DNA of 6,522 nt, from contig DISR01000029.1 of NCBI GenBank assembly GCA_002421825.1, positions 1 to 6,522 on the forward strand. Direction: 5' to 3'. The position numbers were made by a program, and so were the translations under genes. Shown here piece by piece: positions 1 through 5,709 of the stretch (positions within the stretch are counted from its first letter, which is position 1; every line of letters starts with the position of its first letter). Origin of the DNA: Thiobacillus sp. UBA6205. Lineage in GTDB: Bacteria; Pseudomonadota; Gammaproteobacteria; Burkholderiales; Thiobacillaceae. The notes beneath the pieces were generated by a model. That model did not search any database and was not told the DNA's origin. It saw nothing but the letters and a program-made list of their open reading frames with translations.

Positions 1-446
1 TTGAGGCTGCGGATGCGGCCGAAGAAATCCAGTTCGTAGGCAGAAAAGCCCACGGTGGCGCTGTACTGGCGGAATACATCGGCGTCGCCGCTGCCGCTGA
101 GATCGCCCGGCAGGCGCTGCGCGGTCTGCCCGCCGGTGGCGCCGATCGTGGGGAACAGGTCAGCGCGCTGGATGCGGTACTGCGCGCGCGCCTGCTCGAT
201 GTTGAGTGCAGCTACACGCAGGTCGCGGTTGTTGGCGAGCGCCAGCGCAATCACGTCGCGCAGTTGTGCATTGGCGAAATAGTCGCGCCAGATGATGGCG
301 TCGGCCGGCGTTGCCTCAGCTGCCTGGGGCGCATTCGGAAAATTCGCCGGTACTGGCGCCACGGGCCGCTGGTATTCCGGGATCATCGTGCATGCGCTCG
401 CGAGGCTGGCGGCAATTGCGACGGTCAGGGTGCGTAACGGGCTCAT
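1..446 (-). CDS. Outer-membrane efflux channel lipoprotein, OprM/NodT family (N-terminal part, runs off left edge)
   Basis: This is the outer-membrane duct of the tripartite RND pump; it would carry substrates from the adaptor/permease across the outer membrane. Only the first 148 residues are in the window. I translated it by hand from ATG at 446: a short signal peptide (about 1-18) ends in SLASAC with Cys19 as the likely lipidated residue, followed by TMIPEYQRPVAPVP, the characteristic start of mature OprM/CusC-type channels. Residues 52-75 (IIWRDYFANAQLRDVIALAL) and 82-95 (NIEQARAQYRIQRA) are typical first-repeat helices, and YELDFFGRIRSL (137-148) is a family hallmark at the start of the first beta segment. 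The start is supported by GGAGG (454-458, minus) seven bases upstream, and the ATG shares one base with the permease stop (TGATG), so translation is probably coupled. The lipobox is imperfect (Ala rather than Leu at -3). The family is certain; whether it is a named orthologue such as OprM, TtgC or OprB cannot be settled from this fragment. Confidence 0.93.
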   Translation of the reverse strand, partial: MSPLRTLTVAIAASLASACTMIPEYQRPVAPVPANFPNAPQAAEATPADAIIWRDYFANAQLRDVIALALANNRDLRVAALNIEQARAQYRIQRADLFPTIGATGGQTAQRLPGDLSGSGDADVFRQYSATVGFSAYELDFFGRIRSL

Positions 447-3400
447 CACTTGGCCTCCTGCGGGGCGACTGCGGGGGCTGTTTCTGCCGCCTGTGACTTG
501 CGCTTGAACAGGCGCATGATCACCACGTAGAACAGCGGGATGAAGAAAAGGCCAAGCAATGTGCCGGCGAGGGTGCCGCCTAGCACGCCGGTGCCGATCG
601 CGTTCTGGCTGCCCGAGCCGGCGCCGGTGGCGATCGCCAGCGGCAGCACACCGAGACCGAAGGCGAGCGAGGTCATCAGGATCGGGCGCAAGCGCATGCG
701 CACCGCTTCAAGCGTGGCGCTGATCAGGTCACGGCCCTCCTGCTCCATCTGCGCCTTGGCGAATTCCACGATCAGGATCGCGTTCTTCGACGACAAGCCG
801 ATGGTGGCCAGGAGGCCGACCTGGAAATACACGTCATTCGACAGGCCGCGCCCGGTTGCCGCAACCACCGCACCGAGCACGCCGAGCGGCACCACCAGCA
901 TCACCGCGAACGGCACCGACCAGCTTTCATATAGCGCCGCCAGGCAGAGGAACACCACCAGCAGCGACAGCGCGTACAGCCCCGGCGCCTGGGTGCCGCT
1001 GCGGCGCTCCTCGTAGGAGGTGCCGCTCCATTCGTAGCCAATGCCTTGCGGCAGCTTGGCGATGATATCCTCGACCGCCGCCATTGCGTCGCCCGACGAC
1101 AGCCCGGGCGCGGCCTGGCCTTGCAGCTCGACCGACGACTGGCCGTTGAAGCGCTCCAGCCGCGGCGAGCCGTAAGCCCAGTGCGCGGTGGCGAATGCCG
1201 ACAAGGGCACCATCTCACCCTGCTGGTTGCGCACGTACCACTTGGACAGATCCTCCGGCTTCATGCGCGCATCGGCGTCGGCCTGCACATACACCTTCTT
1301 GATGCGGCCGCGATCGATGAAGTCGTTGACATAGGTGCCGCCCCAGGCGGTGGCGAGCGTGTCGTTGATATCCGCCACCGAGACGCCGAGCGCGCCCGCC
1401 TTGGCATGATCGATGTCGAGCTGGTACTCGGCGACGTCGTCCTGGCCGTTGGGGCGCACGCCAACCAGGCGCTTGTCCTGCGACGCGAGACCCAGAAACT
1501 GGTTGCGTGCCGCGATCAGCGCATCGTGGCCGAGACCGGCGCGGTCCTGCAACTGCACATTGAAACCGCTCGAGGTACCGAGTTCGAGCACTGCCGGCGG
1601 CACGAAGGCAAACACCATCGCTTCGCGGATTTGCGAAAACGCCGCCATCGCACGCCCGGCGACCGATTTCACGTCCTGTCCCGGCTCACGGCGCTCATCC
1701 CAGTCCTTCATGCCGACGAAGCCAAGCCCCATGTTCTGGCCGCTGCCACCGAAGCTGAAGCCGGCCGCGGTAAAGATCGACTTCACGCTGTCTTTCTCGT
1801 TTTCGAGGAAGTGGTGCTCGACTTTTTTCAGCACCTCGACGGTACGCTCCTGGGTCGCACCGGCCGGCAGCATGACCTGGGTGAACATCACGCCCTGGTC
1901 TTCTTCCGGGAGAAAAGAAGTTGGCAGACGAACGAATAGTAGCGCCAGTACGACGATGATAGCGGCGTAGATCGCCAGGAAGCGCAGGCTGCGCCGCAGG
2001 ATATTGCCCACTGCCGATTCATAGCGCTGCGTATTGCGCTCGAACATGCGGTTAAACCAACCGAAGAAACCGGAGAACCAGCCGCCTTCACCGTGGCCGT
2101 GGCCCTTTTTCACAGGCTTCAGCATGGTCGCACACAGCGCCGGCGTGAAAATGATCGCAACCAGTACCGACAGCGCCATCGCCGCGACAATGGTGATCGA
2201 GAACTGGCGATAGATGACGCCGGTGGAACCGCCGAAGAAGGCCATCGGCACGAACACCGCCGACAGCACCAGGCCGATGCCGACCAGTGCGCCGGTGATC
2301 TGGCGCATCGATTTCTTGGTCGCTTCCTTCGGCGACAGCCCTTCCTCACTCATCACACGTTCTACGTTTTCGACCACCACGATGGCATCGTCCACCAACA
2401 GACCGATAGCCAGCACCAAGCCAAACATGGTCAGCGTGTTGATCGAGAAGCCGAACGCCGCCATCACGCCGAAAGTGCCGAGCAGTACCACCGGCACGGC
2501 GATGGTCGGAATGATCGTGGCGCGGAAATTCTGCAGGAACAGATACATCACCAGGAACACCAGAATGACCGCCTCGATCAGCGTTTCAACCACGTTCATG
2601 ATGGATATCTTGACGAAAGGCGTAGTGTCGTAAGGCACGACAACATCAATCCCTGCGGGAAAATATGCCTTCATCTGCTCGACCTTGGCGCGCACCGCAT
2701 TCGCGGTATCAAGCGCGTTGGCGCCGGCAGCGAGCTTGATGCCAATGCCTGCGGCTGGCTGACCGTTAAAGCGTCCAACGATGCCGTAGTTCTCGGCGCC
2801 GATTTCGACGCGAGCGACATCTTTCAAGCGCACTTCGCCACCCTGCGCCGAACTGCGCAACAGGATCTGCTCGAATTCCGGTACGGTCTGTAGCCGGCTC
2901 TGTGCCGTAATCGATGCAGTGAACCCCTGCCCCGCCATCGCCGGCGTGCCGCCGAGTTGGCCGGCCGACACCTGGTTGTTTTGCGCCCGGATAGCGGCCT
3001 GCACGTCGGCTGGGGTGAGCCTGAAACTGTTCAGTTTCGCCGGGTCAAGCCAGATGCGCATGGCGTACTGGGCGCCGAACACCTGCACCTCGCCGACGCC
3101 GGTCACGCGCGACAGCGGTTCCTGTACCGTCGAGTTAAGGAAGTCGGCCAAGTCGACCCGGCTCAGGCTGCCGTCCTTGGACACAAAACCGAGGATCAAC
3201 AAAAAGTTGCGCGTCGATTTCACCACCTGCACGCCCTGCTGCTGCACCGCCAGCGGCAGGAGCGGCAGGGCGAGCTGAAGCTTGTTCTGCGTCTGCACCT
3301 GGGCGATGTCAGGATCGGTGCCGGCATCAAAGGTCAGGGTTACGGTGACTTTGCCGTAGGAGTCGGACGACGAACTGATGTAAAGCAAGTTGTCGAGGCC

Positions 3401-3610
3401 GGTCAATTTCTGTTCGATGACCTGCGTGACGGAGTCTTCCACCGTCTTCGCCGAGGCGCCGGGATAGGTGGCGTTGATGGCGATGGTGGGTGGCGCGATG
3501 GCCGGATACTGCGACACCGGCAGCGACAGGATCGACAATCCGCCGGCGAGCATGATGACGATGGCGATGACCCACGCGAAGATGGGGCGGTCGATGAAGA
3601 AGCTGGCCAT
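446..3610 (-). CDS. acrB: RND multidrug efflux permease, HAE1 family (AcrB/MexB-like)
   Basis: Inner-membrane pump subunit of 1054 aa (AcrB is 1049) that takes drugs from the periplasm or membrane and exports them in exchange for protons. It opens with MASFFIDRPIFAWVIAI, the standard first transmembrane helix. The proton-relay residues are present: Asp407 and Asp408 (LLVDDAIVVVENVER, TM4), Lys942 (GLSSKNAILIVEF, TM10) and Arg973 in RMRLRPILMT. Phenylalanines matching the AcrB distal pocket are all there: 136, 178, 613, 618, 620 and 631, with the switch loop at about 617-631. Two large periplasmic loops lie at about 31-335 and 565-870. A His/Gly-rich cytoplasmic linker (KKGHGHGEGG, 501-510) and an Ala-rich tail are ordinary for the family. 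The start is supported by GAGG overlapping the adaptor's stop codon, nine bases upstream. It is intact, with no frameshift. The symbol is family-level: MexB, TtgB and BpeB are equivalent names, and substrate range cannot be predicted. Confidence 0.97.
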   Translation of the reverse strand: MASFFIDRPIFAWVIAIVIMLAGGLSILSLPVSQYPAIAPPTIAINATYPGASAKTVEDSVTQVIEQKLTGLDNLLYISSSSDSYGKVTVTLTFDAGTDPDIAQVQTQNKLQLALPLLPLAVQQQGVQVVKSTRNFLLILGFVSKDGSLSRVDLADFLNSTVQEPLSRVTGVGEVQVFGAQYAMRIWLDPAKLNSFRLTPADVQAAIRAQNNQVSAGQLGGTPAMAGQGFTASITAQSRLQTVPEFEQILLRSSAQGGEVRLKDVARVEIGAENYGIVGRFNGQPAAGIGIKLAAGANALDTANAVRAKVEQMKAYFPAGIDVVVPYDTTPFVKISIMNVVETLIEAVILVFLVMYLFLQNFRATIIPTIAVPVVLLGTFGVMAAFGFSINTLTMFGLVLAIGLLVDDAIVVVENVERVMSEEGLSPKEATKKSMRQITGALVGIGLVLSAVFVPMAFFGGSTGVIYRQFSITIVAAMALSVLVAIIFTPALCATMLKPVKKGHGHGEGGWFSGFFGWFNRMFERNTQRYESAVGNILRRSLRFLAIYAAIIVVLALLFVRLPTSFLPEEDQGVMFTQVMLPAGATQERTVEVLKKVEHHFLENEKDSVKSIFTAAGFSFGGSGQNMGLGFVGMKDWDERREPGQDVKSVAGRAMAAFSQIREAMVFAFVPPAVLELGTSSGFNVQLQDRAGLGHDALIAARNQFLGLASQDKRLVGVRPNGQDDVAEYQLDIDHAKAGALGVSVADINDTLATAWGGTYVNDFIDRGRIKKVYVQADADARMKPEDLSKWYVRNQQGEMVPLSAFATAHWAYGSPRLERFNGQSSVELQGQAAPGLSSGDAMAAVEDIIAKLPQGIGYEWSGTSYEERRSGTQAPGLYALSLLVVFLCLAALYESWSVPFAVMLVVPLGVLGAVVAATGRGLSNDVYFQVGLLATIGLSSKNAILIVEFAKAQMEQEGRDLISATLEAVRMRLRPILMTSLAFGLGVLPLAIATGAGSGSQNAIGTGVLGGTLAGTLLGLFFIPLFYVVIMRLFKRKSQAAETAPAVAPQEAK

Positions 3611-3621
3611 GGTCCGTTACC

Positions 3622-4815
3622 TCACTTTGCCACGGTCGCGGCGGCGGTCGCGGCGGCAGGCGCTGAACCGGCCTCCTGCGCCTGCACTGGCGCACCCGGT
3701 TTCACCTTCTGCAGGCCTTCGACGATGACACGGTCACCTGCGGCGAGGCCCTCGGTTACCACCCATTTGTCGACGATCGATTGCTCTGCCTTGACGGCGC
3801 GCGGCTCGACCTTGTTCTCGGCGTTCACCACCATCACCTGCGCTTCGCCGCGTGGCGTGCGGCTGACGGCCGCGTGCGGCACCAGCATGGCAGCGCGATT
3901 CACGCCCTGCGTGAGCCGCGCGCGCACATACATACCGGGCAACAAATCACCCTTCGGATTGGGAAACACCGCGCGCAGCGTCACGCTGCCGGTGCCTTCG
4001 TCGACAGATACTTCCGAGAACGCCAGCCGGCCTTCGGCACCGTAGACGCTACCGTCTTCCAGCACCAGTTGCACCGGTACAGTATTGCCCGTCGCTCGCT
4101 GCAGCTTACCGGATTCGAGATCGCGTTTCAGGCCCAGCAGCTTCGCACTGGACTGCGTCACGTCGACATAGATCGGGTCGAGTTGCTGCACCGTGGCGAG
4201 CGCTGCTTGCTGGTTCGCGGTAACCAGTGCCCCTGCCGTCACGGCCGAGCGGCCGATGCGGCCGGTAATCGGCGACGTGACACGGGTGAAATCGAGATCG
4301 ACACGCGCCTTGTCGAGAGCCGCCTTGGCCGCGGCGACATCGGCCTGGGCCTGCTTTTGCGCAGCCTGTGCTTCTTCGTTGGCCTGAGCACTCACCGCCT
4401 CGATTTTCACCAGATCGGCGTAACGCACAGCCTTTTGCCGCGCCGCTTCCAGACTGGCCTCGGCCCGGGCCAGATTCGCACTGGCGCTGTCAAAAGCGGC
4501 CTGGTAGGTCGCCGGGTCGATCCGGTACAGCACCTGACCTGCCTTGACATCGCTGCCCTCCTTGAACAGGCGCTGCTTGACGATGCCGCCCACCTGCGGC
4601 CGCAATTCGGCCACCAGATAAGGCGAAGTGCGCCCGGGCAGTTCGGCTGTCACCGGCACAGATTCGGGCCGCACCGTCATCACCGTAACTGCAGGCGCCC
4701 CTTGCATGCCGCCGGCAGGCGCGTTCTGTTGCTCACCGCTGCAAGCGTTGAGCAACAGACTGCTTGCCAGTGCCAAACCTACGGGTAGGAGTTGCAGGAT
4801 GCGTGCGATCTGCAT
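3622..4815 (-). CDS. acrA: RND efflux periplasmic adaptor lipoprotein (AcrA/MexA-like membrane fusion protein)
   Basis: Periplasmic adaptor that joins the permease to the outer-membrane channel. I chose ATG at 4815 (397 aa, the same length as E. coli AcrA) over the longer frame from 4848. It has GAAAGG six bases upstream (4822-4827), and it places a clean lipoprotein signal at the N terminus: hydrophobic stretch 8-22, lipobox LNAC, lipidated Cys25. Domain order is standard: barrel strand with LPGRTSPYLVAELRPQVGG (59-77), first lipoyl half (VKAGQVLYRIDPATYQA, 90-106), alpha hairpin (about 107-177), second lipoyl half (TSPITGRIGRSAVTAGALV, 180-198), beta barrel with LDPIYVDVTQSS (212-223) and LPGMYVRARL (292-301), and membrane-proximal domain with VSRTPRGEA (317-325) and GLQKVKPG (367-374). 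The hairpin tip has the channel-docking motif RxxxLxxxxxxS at Arg131, Leu135 and Ser142. It is first in the pump operon, 11 bases before the permease. The symbol is family-level only. Confidence 0.95.
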   Translation of the reverse strand: MQIARILQLLPVGLALASSLLLNACSGEQQNAPAGGMQGAPAVTVMTVRPESVPVTAELPGRTSPYLVAELRPQVGGIVKQRLFKEGSDVKAGQVLYRIDPATYQAAFDSASANLARAEASLEAARQKAVRYADLVKIEAVSAQANEEAQAAQKQAQADVAAAKAALDKARVDLDFTRVTSPITGRIGRSAVTAGALVTANQQAALATVQQLDPIYVDVTQSSAKLLGLKRDLESGKLQRATGNTVPVQLVLEDGSVYGAEGRLAFSEVSVDEGTGSVTLRAVFPNPKGDLLPGMYVRARLTQGVNRAAMLVPHAAVSRTPRGEAQVMVVNAENKVEPRAVKAEQSIVDKWVVTEGLAAGDRVIVEGLQKVKPGAPVQAQEAGSAPAAATAAATVAK

Positions 4816-4821
4816 GGATAG

Positions 4822-4827
4822 CCTTTC
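4822..4827 (-). promoter_or_regulatory. Ribosome binding site deciding the adaptor start
   Basis: On the minus strand GAAAGG stands six bases before the ATG at 4815. The in-frame ATG at 4848 has no comparably placed purine run and lies in the loop and stem of a GC-rich hairpin, so the shorter protein with an intact lipoprotein signal is preferred. This is inferred from sequence only. Confidence 0.7.
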
Positions 4828-4839
4828 GTGAATGTGTGC

Positions 4840-4857
4840 CGCCTGCATTGGCAGGCG
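4840..4857 (-). other. GC-rich hairpin in the predicted pump mRNA leader
   Basis: A perfect 7-base-pair inverted repeat (CGCCTGC and GCAGGCG) closes a 4-base loop. It lies 24 bases upstream of the adaptor ATG and downstream of the predicted transcription start (about 4871). It has no U-tract, so it is not a terminator. It could stabilise the 5' end of the message or be chance in GC-rich DNA. Function is not known. Confidence 0.45.
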
Positions 4858-4874
4858 TCCTGATGAAGGGTTAA

Positions 4875-4908
4875 CTCATTCTAGATTGATCGTTCAATCT
4901 GGAATGAG
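4875..4908. promoter_or_regulatory. Near-perfect 34-bp palindrome, likely TetR operator
   Basis: The left arm CTCATTCTAGATTGATC (4875-4891) and right arm GTTCAATCTGGAATGAG (4892-4908) pair at 15 of 17 positions, with no gap between the arms. The core, TTGATCGTTCAA, is the kind of dyad bound by TetR-family dimers. It sits between the divergent pump operon and tetR gene, contains the whole best pump promoter, and overlaps the putative tetR -35 element. A long palindrome in an otherwise AT-rich stretch of a GC-rich locus is unlikely to be chance. That the neighbouring TetR protein is what binds is inference from position. Confidence 0.8.
4878..4906 (-). promoter_or_regulatory. Candidate promoter of the pump operon
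   Basis: On the minus strand CATTCC (4901-4906) and TAGAAT (4878-4883) are 17 bases apart. The -10 element differs from TATAAT at one position; the -35 is weak. It would start transcription near 4871, giving a leader of about 56 bases. Because it lies entirely inside the palindrome, a bound repressor would exclude RNA polymerase. The placement is inferred, not demonstrated. Confidence 0.45.
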
Positions 4909-4923
4909 TGTTCAATCTATATT
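4893..4923 (+). promoter_or_regulatory. Candidate promoter of the tetR gene
   Basis: TATATT at 4918-4923 is a good -10 match. The nearest -35 candidate is TTCAAT at 4893-4898, with a long 19-base spacer. Transcription would begin around 4930, leaving a leader of about 66 bases. The -35 element is in the right arm of the palindrome, consistent with autorepression. The spacing makes this the weaker of the two promoter calls. Confidence 0.35.
4910..4918. repeat. Third operator half-site (direct repeat of GTTCAATCT)
   Basis: GTTCAATCT at 4910-4918 exactly repeats 4892-4900, the inner part of the right palindrome arm, at an 18-base offset. It abuts the tetR -10 element. It may be an extra contact for a second repressor dimer or a remnant of a duplicated operator. 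Confidence 0.5.
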
Positions 4924-4995
4924 AGTATTCAAGGAAACGCAAGATTCGAAGTACCCTCAAGCACGTCTACTCCTCCCTGATTTTGGAGACCTAAC

Positions 4996-5610
4996 ATGAC
5001 CGCCACCTCCAACCAGCCATCCGATACTTCGCGAGCCGATGTGCGACGCTCACAAATCCGCACAGCCGCAGCTGACTGCTTCCGCCAACACGGCTTTCAT
5101 GGCACCAGCATTGCGCAGATATCAAAAACGGCCGGCATGAGCACCGGCCACATCTATCATTATTTCGAGAACAAGGAGGCGATCATTGCCGACATCGTCG
5201 CCCAGGACCTGGAGCGGCTACTGACGCTGACCACCGAACTGCGCGCAGCAAGCGACGTCAAAGCGGCCATGATCGAGCGCGCTATCGAGGGGGTACAGGA
5301 CAATCTCGACCCGGGCACGGCGGGACTACAAATGGAAATCGTCGCCGAAGCCGCACGCAATCCACATATCGCCGGGATCGTGCGCGCGGCCGACAAACAG
5401 TGCCGGGACAGCCTCGCCGAAACCATCCGTGCTACACGGCAAGCCGCCGGCCATGAGGACAACGCGGCCACGCTAGCAGGTATGGTGGAAGCCATTTCGG
5501 CCATGTTCGAGGGATTGCGTATTCGAGCAATCCGCAATCCAGACATTGATCGGGATGGCGTGGTGAGGGTGTTCCGGCGCATGGTCAGCGACCTCCTCAC
5601 GCAAACGTGA
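4996..5610 (+). CDS. TetR/AcrR-family transcriptional regulator, divergent from the pump operon
   Basis: A 204-residue one-component regulator, a typical TetR length. The N-terminal DNA-binding domain covers about residues 17-63: helix 1 (RRSQIRTAAADCFRQHGF), helix 2 (TSIAQISKTAG, 37-47) and recognition helix 3 (STGHIYHYFENK, 49-60). The rest is a helical ligand-binding and dimerisation domain with no residues I can tie to a specific ligand. The start has GGAG (4985-4988) seven bases upstream. It is divergent from the adaptor gene across a palindromic operator, which suggests it represses the pump and itself and is released by a pump substrate. The HTH reads GMSTGHIYHYF rather than the GVTRGAIYWHF typical of AcrR, TtgR and similar pump repressors, so it belongs to another branch, closer in style to BetI-like regulators. 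It also stands just upstream of a second exporter gene and may control that instead or as well. Family is certain; target is inferred. Confidence 0.93.
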   Translation: MTATSNQPSDTSRADVRRSQIRTAAADCFRQHGFHGTSIAQISKTAGMSTGHIYHYFENKEAIIADIVAQDLERLLTLTTELRAASDVKAAMIERAIEGVQDNLDPGTAGLQMEIVAEAARNPHIAGIVRAADKQCRDSLAETIRATRQAAGHEDNAATLAGMVEAISAMFEGLRIRAIRNPDIDRDGVVRVFRRMVSDLLTQT

Positions 5611-5709
5611 GCGCGGACGAGCGAAGGCAACGACCACTCGCCACGGTGGCCATACGCAATTAACCGGCCCAGAATTTATCGAACAACACCACGCAAGGTA
5701 AAAACAACG
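5611..5709 (+). other. Intergenic gap between tetR and the HlyD-type gene, no firm signal
   Basis: There are 99 bases between the two co-directional genes. I see no U-tracted terminator. The AT-richer part around 5660-5680 (CAATTAACC, GAATTTATC) could hold a promoter, but no pair of boxes with normal spacing stands out. AAGG at 5695-5698 is a plausible ribosome binding site, 11 bases before the ATG, which is rather far. Read-through from tetR and an independent promoter are both possible. Confidence 0.4.

Noticed and set aside
1046..1939. A 297-codon open frame on the plus strand
   Set aside because: It lies antisense inside the permease gene. Its product is rich in Arg/His/Leu with no recognisable domain, as expected from the reverse complement of GC-rich coding DNA, and the permease frame is unambiguous.
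2054..2110. His/Gly-rich stretch in the permease as a possible metal-binding insert pointing to a heavy-metal pump
   Set aside because: The His/Gly linker before FFGWFNRMF is a common variable cytoplasmic linker in drug-type RND permeases, and the Asp407/Asp408/Lys942 signature and Phe pocket are of the HAE1 drug type.
2093..2893. A 266-codon plus-strand frame with a striking His/Arg/Gln/Asp-rich product
   Set aside because: The composition is the antisense image of codons for hydrophobic transmembrane helices in the permease. No promoter or good ribosome site was seen.
2957..4045. A 362-codon plus-strand frame spanning the permease/adaptor junction
   Set aside because: It is antisense to two well-supported genes and has low-complexity Arg/Ala/Gly-rich content; a shadow frame.
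3781..4788. A 335-codon plus-strand frame antisense to the adaptor gene
   Set aside because: No domain resemblance; it mirrors the adaptor's codon bias.
4816..4848. Eleven-residue N-terminal extension of the adaptor from ATG 4848
   Set aside because: It would place a polar stretch (QAAHIHERLS) before the lipoprotein signal and lacks a well-placed ribosome site; the ATG at 4815 has both a good site and a proper signal peptide.
5640..5650. Short inverted repeat GCCAC-G-GTGGC after tetR, as a possible terminator or operator
   Set aside because: The one-base loop is too small for a hairpin, there is no following T-run, and five-base arms are common by chance in GC-rich DNA.
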